DNA of 64,000 bases from Lachnoclostridium phytofermentans (GTDB lineage Bacteria > Bacillota > Clostridia > Lachnospirales > Lachnospiraceae). A program made the translations under genes and the position numbers. Location: positions 496,001 to 560,000 of the forward strand of contig NZ_JPOF01000006.1 of NCBI RefSeq assembly GCF_000733755.1, written 5' to 3'. The notes beneath the pieces were generated by a model that saw nothing but the letters and a program-made list of their open reading frames with translations, made no database searches and was not told where the DNA came from. Below, piece after piece: positions 26,226-35,229 of this stretch; position 1 is the stretch's first letter; every line of letters starts with the position of its first letter.

Positions 26226-27563
26226 TTAACGGTTTGCATTAATCCTTTGCCATAAATCAGCTGCTTGCCTTCTGCTTTCTTCCATTACTTCTTCTTTGTT
26301 TATGTGAAGTAATTTACGGTCTCTCATTAGAACCTCTCCATTACAGATGGTAGTTGTTACGTTAGAACCATTCATGCCAAATAAAATATGAGAGTTTACA
26401 TTATTTTCATCCATTGGTGTAAGTGGATCATAGTCAACAAATATAATGTCTGCCGCATATCCAACTTTTATTTTTCCTAATGGCACCTGGAAGAAACGAT
26501 TTGCAATCTGGGCATTGTGCTCAAATAACATTGTTGGAATTTCCCCCCAAGCGCAACTTGGATCTTTATGCATATGCTTTTGTAAAATATTTGCTACTTT
26601 ATAACTTTCTAGCATGTCATTGGTGTATCCATCCGTACCCAAACCAATTAGAATACCTTTATGAAATATCTTTAAGACATCGGGGGCACCAACTGCATTT
26701 CCCATATTACTTTCTGGATTATGAACGACCATGGTATCCGTGGCTTTTAATAAATCCATTTCTTTATCATCAATATAAATACAATGTCCTGCTACAGTCT
26801 TAGGACCAAGAATTCCCATTCCATGTAGACGTTCCACAGTACGAACACCATATTTTGATAGACTGTCCTCTAAATCAGCCATACCTTCTGCGATATGGAC
26901 ATGATATCCTGCACCTTCTGGATTTTGCTCCACCACATATCGAAGAGTATCATCACTGAGGGTAAAACTTGCATGAAGTCCCATCGTCCCTTTTATCATG
27001 TCAGTCGTGTCGTTATTTGCATAGTGAATGAAGTCTACATTTTCTTTGACCGCTTTCTTCATCTCTACTTCCCCGTTACGATCACTTACTTCATAACATA
27101 AGCAGGTACGAAGCTTATATTCTTTTGCCACTTTTGCCAGTTCTATTAAACTCTTTTCCGTATTCTTATAACTTGCATGATGGTCAAATACGGTAGTTAC
27201 GCCGTTTTCTATACAGTTTAAATAAGTTACTTTTGCACTAACTTTATCATTTTCCAAGGTCAAGTGATTATCTAAATTCCACCATAATCCTTCTAATATA
27301 TCTAAAAAATTCTTAGGATTATGATTTTTTATACTTAATCCTCTTGCCAAAGAGGAATATATATGATTATGAACATTAATGAATGCAGGCATAATAACCT
27401 GATTGTTTGCATCAATAATTTCTGCATTCGGATATTTGCTTTTTAAGTCTGTAAAATTACCTACTTCTTTGATTAAGTTGTCTTCAACTATAATTCCGCC
27501 AAGTTCTATATATGGATTCTTGGCATCTCTGGTAAATAATTTACCATTTCCTATTAAATACAT
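26226..27563 (-). CDS. ssnA: SsnA family amidohydrolase/chlorohydrolase
   Basis: A 445-aa metal-dependent deaminase-fold hydrolase. Motifs: NVHNHIYSS (H-x-H), HVHIAEG, GHCIYID and the Asp in GLGTDGYTND. The C-terminus has the usual YAADIIFVDYDPLTP. SsnA-type proteins occur in purine and uric acid degradation clusters and are thought to act on a ring amine or amide; the exact step is not established. The start is taken at the second of two tandem ATGs (27563), since GAGG sits 5 nt from it. It is the second gene of the operon after ridA. Confidence 0.9.
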   Translation of the reverse strand: MYLIGNGKLFTRDAKNPYIELGGIIVEDNLIKEVGNFTDLKSKYPNAEIIDANNQVIMPAFINVHNHIYSSLARGLSIKNHNPKNFLDILEGLWWNLDNHLTLENDKVSAKVTYLNCIENGVTTVFDHHASYKNTEKSLIELAKVAKEYKLRTCLCYEVSDRNGEVEMKKAVKENVDFIHYANNDTTDMIKGTMGLHASFTLSDDTLRYVVEQNPEGAGYHVHIAEGMADLEDSLSKYGVRTVERLHGMGILGPKTVAGHCIYIDDKEMDLLKATDTMVVHNPESNMGNAVGAPDVLKIFHKGILIGLGTDGYTNDMLESYKVANILQKHMHKDPSCAWGEIPTMLFEHNAQIANRFFQVPLGKIKVGYAADIIFVDYDPLTPMDENNVNSHILFGMNGSNVTTTICNGEVLMRDRKLLHINKEEVMEESRRQAADLWQRINANR

Positions 27564-27570
27564 CATAACC

Positions 27571-27628
27571 TCAATTCTGGCGTTTTTGCCCTAATAATTC
27601 AGATGGTATCTTTGTGCTCCGACACAAA
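27571..27628 (-). promoter_or_regulatory. Leader stems upstream of ssnA
   Basis: TTTGTG (27611-27616) and CACAAA (27623-27628) form one stem. GGC-N6-GCC (27579-27590) forms a second, directly before AGAATTGAGGTTA and the start codon, as in the dpaL leader. Confidence 0.45.
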
Positions 27629-27738
27629 TTGCTAGGTGAATTGTTTTCCTTCATTATAAGAATTGCTACGCTCATAGAACCTATTTTCTTTTCTTATGTA
27701 AAATATAGCAGCTTCCATTATGTTTCACGATTTAACCG

Positions 27739-27802
27739 CTACCCTCTATTAGGTAGCCTCCTACTTACTAACGATATTCCTATCATATTCTTAGTAAGTA
27801 GG
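27739..27802 (-). promoter_or_regulatory. Tandem hairpins downstream of ridA
   Basis: Perfect 11-bp arms CCTACTTACTA (27760-27770) / TAGTAAGTAGG (27792-27802) begin 13 nt after the ridA stop. A second stem CTACC...GGTAG follows at 27739-27756. No clear T-tract, so read-through into ssnA is expected, with ridA message possibly more abundant. Confidence 0.5.
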
Positions 27803-27814
27803 AAACGAATTATA

Positions 27815-28189
27815 TTACTTTGTTACTGCAATAACTTCTACTTCTACTAAAACACCCTTTGGAAGTTCCTTAACAGCTACACAAGAACGCGCTGGCTTAC
27901 CAGTAAAATATTCACCATAAACTTCATTAAATGCTGCAAAATCTCCCATGTCAGCTAAAAAGCAAGTTGTTTTAAAAACATTTTCAAATGTTGTATTTGC
28001 TGCTTCTAAAACAGCCTTTAAGTTTTTCATAACTTGAAGAGTCTGTTCTTTAATACCACCCTCTACTACAGTACCAGTCGCTGGGTCTAGTGGTATTTGG
28101 CCTGAAGAATAAAGCACGCCGTTCACTATTAAGGCTTGGCTATAAGGGCCGATTGCAGCTGGAGCTTTTGTTGTATTGATTTTTTGCAT
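27815..28189 (-). CDS. ridA: RidA family enamine/imine deaminase
   Basis: A 124-aa RidA/YjgF protein that hydrolyses 2-aminoacrylate and similar imines to keto acids. Family markers: [26 protein letters not shown], the active-site Arg in [14 protein letters not shown] and the C-terminal VEVEVIAV. It is the first gene behind the promoter at 28240-28268. Aminoacrylate produced by DpaL later in the same operon is its obvious substrate. Confidence 0.96.
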   Translation of the reverse strand: MQKINTTKAPAAIGPYSQALIVNGVLYSSGQIPLDPATGTVVEGGIKEQTLQVMKNLKAVLEAANTTFENVFKTTCFLADMGDFAAFNEVYGEYFTGKPARSCVAVKELPKGVLVEVEVIAVTK

Positions 28190-28239
28190 AATTACATCCT
28201 CTTTTCTAAGTCTTTTTTCGTCATTTTATCTACAAGAAA

Positions 28240-28268
28240 ATTATAGCACTAAAATTTATTTCAGTCAA
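28240..28268 (-). promoter_or_regulatory. Sigma-A promoter of the purine degradation operon
   Basis: TTGACT (28268-28263) and TATAAT (28245-28240) are separated by exactly 17 nt, 51 nt before ridA. It is the best promoter match in this half of the window and lies just downstream of the regulator's terminator. Confidence 0.88.
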
Positions 28269-28340
28269 TCGTATTTTTTTATTATTTTATTTCACTCTAT
28301 TACGTTACATTAATTTAATAAAAGCATCGAAAACGCAAAA

Positions 28341-28371
28341 AAAGAAATGAATCACTTAGATCCATTTCTTT
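28341..28371 (-). terminator. Rho-independent terminator of the regulator gene
   Basis: AAAGAAATG (28341-28349) pairs with CATTTCTTT (28363-28371); on the minus strand the stem is followed by seven T residues. It isolates the regulator transcript from the operon downstream. Confidence 0.85.
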
Positions 28372-28413
28372 GTAAATAGACGAGATCATCTTAATTTATC
28401 TCTTAGTTACTAT

Positions 28414-29085
28414 CTATTTCATATGTTCCTTCATTCCTCTTAAATGCATATAAACCGTATTCTTACTAACACCCATAACTTTTGCAACTTTAACTACTGC
28501 ATCCTTCATTCTGAATATGCCTTGGTTATATAAGAGGTTAACGATTTCTTTATTCTTACAATTAGCCGATATGCTATCATCAGACATTACCTGTTGAGAT
28601 ACTTCGGTATAAGCTTGCTCGATCAGTGCATCTACATCCACTGCAAAGTTTTCATTTATCATAGCACTGGTAGACTTATCAAGCATTTTAAACACTGGAA
28701 ATGTTTCAGAAAAAGGAGTATCTACATGATAATTAATACAGATTAATCCGATAATACGATGATGTTCACCATATACACTAATTGTAGTGGAATATAGAAG
28801 ATTCCCTTTTTTATTTTTAGATTCGTACGAAATATAACCATCCAGATTTTCATCTTGAATTTTATTTAGCATATTAAGTGCTAAGTCTGTAATAGGTGCC
28901 CCTAACTTTCTCCCTGTATGGTGTCCATTAATAATTTTGATGACAGAGTTTTCGTAATCTTCCAGACTATGTAATACAAACTCAAACCCTGTACCTAAAT
29001 AATCTGCCATCCCATCTAAAAAGCTTCGATAAGAATTTAATATAATTCGGTCTGTGGCAGTTAATTTAATTTTTCCACTTTGCAT
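28414..29085 (-). CDS. YheO-type transcriptional regulator (PAS-like and C-terminal HTH)
   Basis: A 223-aa regulator. The N-terminal two thirds resemble the YheO-like PAS_6 sensor domain (SFLDGMADYLGTGFEFVLHSLED; GLICINYHVD). The C-terminus is an HTH of the HTH_22 type: FRMKDAVVKVAKVMGVSKNTVYMHLRGMK. It lies between the cofactor block and the purine operon and is the prime candidate to control the latter, sensing a purine or breakdown product. The start is the ATG at 29085, with GGGGGAG before it; the longer start lacks a site. Confidence 0.87.
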   Translation of the reverse strand: MQSGKIKLTATDRIILNSYRSFLDGMADYLGTGFEFVLHSLEDYENSVIKIINGHHTGRKLGAPITDLALNMLNKIQDENLDGYISYESKNKKGNLLYSTTISVYGEHHRIIGLICINYHVDTPFSETFPVFKMLDKSTSAMINENFAVDVDALIEQAYTEVSQQVMSDDSISANCKNKEIVNLLYNQGIFRMKDAVVKVAKVMGVSKNTVYMHLRGMKEHMK

Positions 29086-29189
29086 AGCTCCCCCATTTCT
29101 GCTCTGTCTCATACATATTCTACGTTAGTGATTGCTGAGCACAAATTCTACTGAGTAATCTCCAATCTATATGAAAAATTTCACTAATT

Positions 29190-29218
29190 ATTATATAAAA
29201 TGCTACTCAAAAAAGCAA
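29190..29218 (-). promoter_or_regulatory. Candidate promoter of the YheO-type regulator
   Basis: TTGCTT (29218-29213) and TATAAT (29195-29190) are spaced 17 nt, about 100 nt upstream of the start. Confidence 0.6.
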
Positions 29219-29234
29219 TATGTCGCGCTTCGTT

Positions 29235-29996
29235 TTAGTCCATACCCATTGCATGAGACCTAATAAAATTTAGCGCTACTACATCTTTCGCGTCTATATT
29301 AAACTCCTTTAATATGTTTATGGTTTCTAATGCAGCTTTCTTTGTTTCCACACTATCACACTGGTTTAAGAGTATCTTAAAAGGAATATTGAGCTGATTA
29401 CAATACCCTACTGTAATTAACTTCGCTACATCTAAAGGCTTAACTTTATGTGTTGGCCTACAACTTAAAATCTCCATTGCAAGCTTCCATCGGTGGCAGC
29501 ATTCCATTATTGGCTGAGATAAACAGGTTAATCCTGCTAAAATTATTACAAGATCTGTATCACTTGGTAATACCGGTTCATGCTTGTCAGGTACCTTTAT
29601 CGGAAGGCGCTTAGACCCATCTGCTTCAACCAGCATATAATCCGTTACTGTCTTCATCCATTCATAAAATGAATCTGATACTTTTGTCATCTTTCCATCC
29701 CCACATGGATTTCCAACTACTGCGATACTTTTTTCGTTACGCATAGCGAACAGCATCTCTTTGTCTTCTTTGAGTACGCCATACTCAGTAGGCAAAAACA
29801 TATGAGTTGTAGTAGTAATTATTACTCGTTTTCCAAGTGAAACCAATTCGTTTGCTAGATGATGAATTGAGGTTGTTTTACCGCCTGCTCCCACAAAAGA
29901 AATAACCTTTCCCTGAGATTGATTTAAACCAATAGCGTTATATATGCTATCTTTATTGATAAGCTCTTCGGAACCATTTGACATATAAAATTCCAC
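29235..29996 (-). CDS. yqeC: YqeC, selenium-dependent hydroxylase accessory protein
   Basis: A 253-aa protein with a P-loop VISFVGAGGKTTSIHHLA near residues 31-48. Other motifs are TTTTHMFLP and the later VEADGSKRLPIKVP, as in YqeC. It belongs to the group of genes that co-occur with orphan SelD and selenium-dependent Mo hydroxylases; its precise reaction is unknown, probably nucleotide-driven cofactor assembly or insertion. The start is GTG at 29996, since GGGAGG lies 6 nt upstream; the earlier ATG at 30041 would put that site inside the gene. It is the last gene of the cofactor block. Confidence 0.9.
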   Translation of the reverse strand: MEFYMSNGSEELINKDSIYNAIGLNQSQGKVISFVGAGGKTTSIHHLANELVSLGKRVIITTTTHMFLPTEYGVLKEDKEMLFAMRNEKSIAVVGNPCGDGKMTKVSDSFYEWMKTVTDYMLVEADGSKRLPIKVPDKHEPVLPSDTDLVIILAGLTCLSQPIMECCHRWKLAMEILSCRPTHKVKPLDVAKLITVGYCNQLNIPFKILLNQCDSVETKKAALETINILKEFNIDAKDVVALNFIRSHAMGMD

Positions 29997-30110
29997 AAAA
30001 TTCCTCCCTTCTACAATCATCCGCAAATCTTGACTCGGCATCCTATTGGCATAGTGAAGTGCTTGTTAATTCACTTATGAGAAAATCTTGAAGATTAAAA
30101 CTACCAGCCA

Positions 30111-30347
30111 TTAGATTTCAATCTCATATATCTGATCATAACAGATCGCATTTTCTTTCATAAATTGTTCCAATTCTAGCCTCGCTTGTGGATTCGCGCT
30201 CCAGGCTAATCCACAGCCTGCTGTAATACACCTGGGAACTGGTATTAATCTGCCTCTTCGTCCATTTTCCTTACAAATTTTCTCCATTGCCATAGCACTT
30301 GTAGTATTCTGAAAGGTAATAACTGCTCTTAGTTCTTTTTTTCTCAT
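30111..30347 (-). CDS. DUF3343 / putative Se/S carrier-like protein
   Basis: A 78-aa protein, family DUF3343, with Cys residues in PVPRCITAGCGLAW that could carry sulfur or selenium as a persulfide or selenosulfide. The family is commonly found next to a cysteine-desulfurase-like gene in selenium gene sets, as here: that gene ends 10 nt upstream. The start is the ATG at 30347 with AGGAGG 6 nt away. The carrier role is inference from context and the exposed cysteines. Confidence 0.88.
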   Translation of the reverse strand: MRKKELRAVITFQNTTSAMAMEKICKENGRRGRLIPVPRCITAGCGLAWSANPQARLELEQFMKENAICYDQIYEIEI

Positions 30348-30357
30348 CCTTAGCCTC

Positions 30358-31497
30358 CTATGACTCCATTGCAAGCTTTTTCACTGCATTCACTGCAACA
30401 TCAACTTCTTCTTCGGTATTAAAATGAGAAAAACTAAAACGAACCGCCCCTTGTTCTTTCGTTCCAAGTGCCTCATGAAGTAAGGGAGCACAATGTCCTC
30501 CTGATCTTGTATAGATACCATATTCTTCTGCTAACTGATCACTCACATCTCCTGAATCATAGTCTGCAATATTAAACGTGACAATTGGAGCCCGCTCATT
30601 TGTAGAAAAGTCACCATAAACTTTAATATTAGGAATCTCTTTTATTCCTTCATAAAACTGCCACATTAAATTCTGCTCTTTCTTTCTTATCTCTTCCATC
30701 CCTTTCTCCAGAATATAGGAAACTCCAGCATATAGCCCAGCAATACCATGTCCATTTAAAGTACCAGCCTCTAAACTTTCTGGCATTTTGTCAGGATGAG
30801 TTTTTGAATAGGATAAGAAACCACTGCCACCAGTTTTTAACGGAGATATGACAAGCCCTTCTCGCACATAAATACCTCCTGTACCCTGTGGTCCAAGAAG
30901 TCCTTTATGTCCTGTAAAGCAAAGAACATCGATCTTTTGCTCCTTAACATCGATTGAGAATACTCCTGCAGTTTGTGCAGCATCAACGACAAATAATACA
31001 TTAGCTTCCTTGCAAAGCTCTCCTATTCTTTGAATGTCAAGCAGGTTACCGGTCAAATTAGAACTATGACCACAAATCACCATCTTAGTATTCTGCTTTA
31101 TACTCTGTTTAATATCTTCGATTTTGATATTACCAGAGAAGTCGCTTTTTATAATAGATAACTCTACCCCTTCTAATACTAATTCATATAAAGGCCGCAA
31201 AACACTATTATGCTCTAACTCTGTTGTAATCACATGATCACCTTTATGCAATAATCCTTTGATCGCAATATTAAGACTTTCTGTTGCATTTAGAGTAAAA
31301 GCTATTCGGCTTGCATCCTTTATATGAAATAATTTTGCAAGTATCTCTCTGGTAGCATAAATAATCCTCGAAGCCTCTAAGGAAGCTGAGTGAGAGCCTC
31401 TTCCGCAATTCCCCATACTTTTGATAGCAGCATAAACCGCATCTGCTACTGAATCTGGTTTTTGTAAGCTGGTTGCAGCGTTATCAAAATATATCAT
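30358..31497 (-). CDS. Cysteine desulfurase-like (NifS/CsdB family) protein
   Basis: A 379-aa PLP enzyme of the SufS/CsdB class. Motifs: IYFDNAATSLQKPDSV, PLP Lys in CFTGHKGLLGPQGTGG, catalytic Cys in TRSGGHCAPLLHEALGT. It frees sulfur or selenium from (seleno)cysteine. Its place between yqeB and DUF3343 and near selD suggests it delivers selenium for the hydroxylase cofactor. The start is the ATG at 31497 (MIYFDN), with GAGGAG upstream. Confidence 0.92.
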   Translation of the reverse strand: MIYFDNAATSLQKPDSVADAVYAAIKSMGNCGRGSHSASLEASRIIYATREILAKLFHIKDASRIAFTLNATESLNIAIKGLLHKGDHVITTELEHNSVLRPLYELVLEGVELSIIKSDFSGNIKIEDIKQSIKQNTKMVICGHSSNLTGNLLDIQRIGELCKEANVLFVVDAAQTAGVFSIDVKEQKIDVLCFTGHKGLLGPQGTGGIYVREGLVISPLKTGGSGFLSYSKTHPDKMPESLEAGTLNGHGIAGLYAGVSYILEKGMEEIRKKEQNLMWQFYEGIKEIPNIKVYGDFSTNERAPIVTFNIADYDSGDVSDQLAEEYGIYTRSGGHCAPLLHEALGTKEQGAVRFSFSHFNTEEEVDVAVNAVKKLAMES

Positions 31498-31533
31498 TGC
31501 ATTTCTCCTCATATAATAAGTTTTGCAGCGTTC

Positions 31534-32340
31534 TTATGAAAGGTTCTTAACCCTACGTAAATACAGGATGGATTCTAAAACACTTCCAGCAATGCAACGG
31601 GCTTTGTCTGAAATGGTGAAACAATTTTTCTTCTCTTCGATTCTAGGGTCAATATCAGCTATTTTTAGTCCCTTAACTACTGGATATCCATCTTTTATCA
31701 TACCCCTTAAGATACCATCAATACTAGCTTCTACCTTAGTTTCTCCAATGAAAGCAATCGCTTGTCCCTTTGTTACAGTATCACTGATATGACTTATCGC
31801 ATTAATCATCCCAGTTGCAGGACTATGAATCACTCTTTCTTTTCCATATCCACCTATGATACCCGGAATTCCCGTATTCTTTGCTGCATCCCCTTCCCAA
31901 AGAATTCTACCTAAATCATGTCCCCTTTGGGTTTCTATTACGGCATCCACGTCAACACCTGCTTTAAATCCCGGTCCTAAAGCAACTGTTATTGGTGCCA
32001 TCTCTTTCTTAGTACCTAAATTTTTCTTAGCCAAGATTCCATCCACCAACGCCATTGGTTTTATATATTGTAAAATATCGCAATTCTCATCTTGGATGAT
32101 TGGAATCTTACCTTCTGATAAAATTTCATTAATTTGATTAAAATGTTCTGCTCTTTTACAGATTACTCCCTCAACGATTGTTTCTTTCTCATACATCGCT
32201 TCTGAAAATGCAACTTTCCTACGAATCGTAGAAGGATTTTGGGTCTCTAATACCACAACAGGAAATCCACTTCGATATAATTTATGAATGGTTCCTGTTG
32301 CAATATCACCGCCCCCTCGGACAATAATTATATTTTTCAT
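31534..32340 (-). CDS. yqeB: YqeB, selenium-dependent molybdenum cofactor protein
   Basis: A 268-aa member of the EF2563/YqeB family, which co-occurs with orphan SelD and selenium-dependent Mo hydroxylases. It opens with IIIVRGGGDIATGTIHKLYRSG, a Rossmann-like glycine motif. It ends in a biotinyl/lipoyl-like part (VIHSPATGMINAISHISDTV, then GQAIAFIGETKVEASIDG). The reaction is not known. It lies 34 nt after yedF. Confidence 0.92.
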   Translation of the reverse strand: MKNIIIVRGGGDIATGTIHKLYRSGFPVVVLETQNPSTIRRKVAFSEAMYEKETIVEGVICKRAEHFNQINEILSEGKIPIIQDENCDILQYIKPMALVDGILAKKNLGTKKEMAPITVALGPGFKAGVDVDAVIETQRGHDLGRILWEGDAAKNTGIPGIIGGYGKERVIHSPATGMINAISHISDTVTKGQAIAFIGETKVEASIDGILRGMIKDGYPVVKGLKIADIDPRIEEKKNCFTISDKARCIAGSVLESILYLRRVKNLS

Positions 32341-32374
32341 TCTCTTACTTCCTTCTGGTGCATCCTCACCTAAA

Positions 32375-33022
32375 CTAAGGCTTTATTATCTTTGACGCCT
32401 TCCTCATTATTTCCGCAATCGCATACATATTGGTAACGGAACCAACAGATAATTTATCCGATATTTCATAGAAGTTTAGACAGGTTCCACAGGTTAATAT
32501 CTCAACTCCTTGAGATTCAAGAAGTTTTAAATCTTCCAAAGAGTCTGAACCTTCCACTGATAATTTTGCTCCGCCATTATATAAAAGAATCGTCTTTGGA
32601 AGCTTTTCTAATTCTGTAAGCGCATAGATAAATCCTTTCATTAAGGCTTTGCCAAGTTGCTCATTTCCTTCTCCCATATGATCCGAAGGCAATACAACAA
32701 CCGTAGACTCCTCTCTGATATCCGGGCAACATTGATCTGTTTCAGATGCTAACTTAGCCTCTTGATTTGCGTTACTTTCTTTATCAACATCTTCAAGGGC
32801 TTTAGGCGCTAATTCTATTCTTACAATATAGTGATCCTGTGTAATTTTTTCTGAAAGATACTTAAGCTTCATTTGTTTTGCCATTTTTGTAAGGTTTTGA
32901 ACAGCAATCTCATTGTCAACAAATACTTCAACCATACCATCCGTAAGGTCTTTTAGTACTTTTTTCGTTTCTATCACCGGAAGAGGACATTGCATTCCTC
33001 TGGCATCAATCGTTTTTTTCAT
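32375..33022 (-). CDS. yedF: YedF, selenium metabolism protein (TusA-like and DsrE-like)
   Basis: A 215-aa two-domain protein. Residues 1-75 are TusA/SirA-like with the reactive Cys in ARGMQCPLPVIETKK. Residues 100-215 resemble DsrE, with a second candidate Cys in GVEILTCGTCLNFYEI. Members form part of the selenium-associated gene set and probably move Se or S to SelD or the cofactor. The start is the ATG at 33022, behind AAAGGG. SelD lies directly upstream in the operon. Confidence 0.92.
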   Translation of the reverse strand: MKKTIDARGMQCPLPVIETKKVLKDLTDGMVEVFVDNEIAVQNLTKMAKQMKLKYLSEKITQDHYIVRIELAPKALEDVDKESNANQEAKLASETDQCCPDIREESTVVVLPSDHMGEGNEQLGKALMKGFIYALTELEKLPKTILLYNGGAKLSVEGSDSLEDLKLLESQGVEILTCGTCLNFYEISDKLSVGSVTNMYAIAEIMRKASKIIKP

Positions 33023-33108
33023 GATGTTCACCCTTTCTGTAAGTGTTTTTCCTATCTTTCACTATATTAAAAACTTCAGATATCGTCAAATGATATCTGA
33101 AATAATGT

Positions 33109-34131
33109 TTACTTTATGATAATTTCTTTTTCTTGTAATTTCGTAATCTCTCCAATGATTGCGCAAGGCATCTCTAAACTTTCAAGCTCTTTTAGTATCT
33201 TACTTGCATCCTCTGGATTAATGCTAAATAGAAGCCCACCTGAGGTCTGAGGATCAAACAAAATCTCTTGAATAGCAAAATCATCCGTTTCAAAATCAAT
33301 ATAGTTTTCAACAAAATTACGGTTTCTTTGACCAGCTGCTGTTAGTAGAAATTCATTGGCATAGTCATATGCTTCTTTGATATATGGAACTGATTTACTT
33401 TGGAGAACAGCAGTATACTCATTTTGAAGCATTTCATGTAGATGCCCTAAGAGACCGAATCCTGTTACATCGGTGCAGGCATGAATCTCGTATTTTCTAA
33501 TAATTTCAGAGGCGTATTTATTTAAGGTGGTCATCGATTTTATTGCTTTTTCCATTGCCTCATTAGATGCTTCTCCTACTCTATTAGCAGTCGCTATAAT
33601 CCCAACTCCAAGTGGCTTTGTAAGTATAAGTTTGTCCTTCGGTTTCACGCCTGAATTTTTAAATATTTTAGCAGGATTTATGGTGCCAGTAACCGACAGC
33701 CCATATTTAACATCTGCATCCGCTATCGAATGACCTCCTGCAAGGATTCCACCTGCCTCCATTACTTTTTCATTGCCACCAGTTAAAATCTTACCTAAAA
33801 TATTCAAATCCATCTTTTCAGGAAAGCATACAATATTTAAAGCTGTTTTTACCTCTCCACCCATGGCATAGATATCACTTAACGCATTTGCTGCTGCGAT
33901 TTGACCAAACACATAAGGATCTTCTACCATAGGAGGGAAAAAATCTAACGTCTGAACAATCGCTAAATCATCTGAAATCCGATATACAGCTGCATCATCG
34001 GATCCTTCAAACCCGACCAACAGATTCGGATCTTTTACCTTTGGTAGTTTATCAAGTACATGCTTTAAAACTTCAGGACCTAATTTAGCGGTACAACCAC
34101 CGCCTTTACAAAATACAATTTCTTTCCCCAT
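33109..34131 (-). CDS. selD: Selenide, water dikinase
   Basis: A 340-aa SelD that makes selenophosphate from selenide and ATP. The N-terminal glycine-rich motif [13 protein letters not shown] carries the catalytic Cys (C13) and Lys (K16). The second Cys present in E. coli (C19) is Ala here, which is tolerated in the family. The ATP/Mg site shows [25 protein letters not shown] and [11 protein letters not shown]. There is no in-frame UGA, so it is the Cys form. No selA, selB, selC or selU is in the window, so it may be an orphan SelD that serves the Mo hydroxylase cofactor. Confidence 0.96.
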   Translation of the reverse strand: MGKEIVFCKGGGCTAKLGPEVLKHVLDKLPKVKDPNLLVGFEGSDDAAVYRISDDLAIVQTLDFFPPMVEDPYVFGQIAAANALSDIYAMGGEVKTALNIVCFPEKMDLNILGKILTGGNEKVMEAGGILAGGHSIADADVKYGLSVTGTINPAKIFKNSGVKPKDKLILTKPLGVGIIATANRVGEASNEAMEKAIKSMTTLNKYASEIIRKYEIHACTDVTGFGLLGHLHEMLQNEYTAVLQSKSVPYIKEAYDYANEFLLTAAGQRNRNFVENYIDFETDDFAIQEILFDPQTSGGLLFSINPEDASKILKELESLEMPCAIIGEITKLQEKEIIIK

Positions 34132-34141
34132 TCTTTAGCTC

Positions 34142-35197
34142 CTAATTATCTTTATGGTAGTTATTTGTGACATAATCTTCAATTAGTACAGTCATAATAC
34201 CTCCGCAAACCATACCTTCTTCTTCCGCTGCATCACCGGTTAAATCAATATCAACTAACTTATAAGTACTAGAACCAATCAATTCTCTTGCCTGTCCAAT
34301 CACTGCGGCTTCGCTACAGCCTCCTCCTATGCTTCCAAGAATCATGCCATCTCTGTAAACAATCATTTTTGCACCAGCTCCCCTTGGTACGGAGCCTTTC
34401 GTATGAACAACTGTAATAATTGCTTTTGGAACATCACTTTCCTCTGCTAATACTTGTAACACTTCATAATCCATATCAGAACAATTTCTCTTTTTATTAT
34501 CCACACTGCCTAATCGCTTATGAGAAATTAACTCTGCTAATATAGAAATCGATATTTCCTCTGGAGTTATCGCTCCAATTGGTAAGCCAATCGGAGTGTG
34601 AACTCTATCTAATCGGTCACGATTACAACCGTTGGTCTCTAACATCTCTTTCACAATGGCAGTTCGTCTTCTAGATCCTATCATACCGACATAAACTGGT
34701 TCTTCTCCCTGACATATGCATTCTAAACAAGTGCTATCATATCGATGACCTCTCGTGATAATTACAACATAATCTGATTTTTTAATCTTTAATTCCTTGA
34801 TTGCATGTTCAAAATTATCACAAATTACCTGTTTTGCCAATGGAAACCTTTGAGTATTTGCAAAGGTAAGTCTATCATCTACAAGAATTACTTGGAAACC
34901 TGTTTTTGCTGCAAACTCTACAAGAGGAATAGCTATGTGTCCTCCCCCAAGAATGATAAGACGTTCCTCAGGATAATATGGCTCTGCGATTAAATGCTCG
35001 TTTCCTTGTTTTAAGAATTGTGGAATTCCTTCCTCTAAGGATTCTCGTATGAACAAATCAGAATTCGAATCCAAAACTAATTGTTTTCTTAGATCAGTTC
35101 CAATCTTCCCTTCTTCTCCAAGGATATTAGAAACCATGCAGACTTTCTTTCCGTTTTGAATACTATTTAAAATCTCAGTATAAATGTTCCTACACAT
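34142..35197 (-). CDS. XdhC/CoxI family molybdenum hydroxylase maturation protein
   Basis: A 351-aa XdhC-type factor that binds molybdopterin cofactor and promotes sulfuration (or here selenation) before insertion. A Rossmann stretch RLIILGGGHIAIPLVEFAAKTG, VYVGMIGSRRR and the XdhC_CoxI part (HTKGSVPRGAGAKMIVY; GSIGGGCSEAAV) are visible. The domain order is the reverse of classical XdhC, as in the selenium-linked version. The start is the ATG at 35197 with GGAGGAG upstream. The next gene starts 10 nt downstream (selD). Confidence 0.92.
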   Translation of the reverse strand: MCRNIYTEILNSIQNGKKVCMVSNILGEEGKIGTDLRKQLVLDSNSDLFIRESLEEGIPQFLKQGNEHLIAEPYYPEERLIILGGGHIAIPLVEFAAKTGFQVILVDDRLTFANTQRFPLAKQVICDNFEHAIKELKIKKSDYVVIITRGHRYDSTCLECICQGEEPVYVGMIGSRRRTAIVKEMLETNGCNRDRLDRVHTPIGLPIGAITPEEISISILAELISHKRLGSVDNKKRNCSDMDYEVLQVLAEESDVPKAIITVVHTKGSVPRGAGAKMIVYRDGMILGSIGGGCSEAAVIGQARELIGSSTYKLVDIDLTGDAAEEEGMVCGGIMTVLIEDYVTNNYHKDN

Positions 35198-35229
35198 TTT
35201 TTCTCCTCCGTTCCGCGAATGATAACAAA

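Noticed and set aside
33109-34131. Selenocysteine form of SelD or other selenoproteins
   Set aside because: The catalytic position is Cys and no in-frame TGA interrupts a conserved domain here or in the other redox genes of the window.
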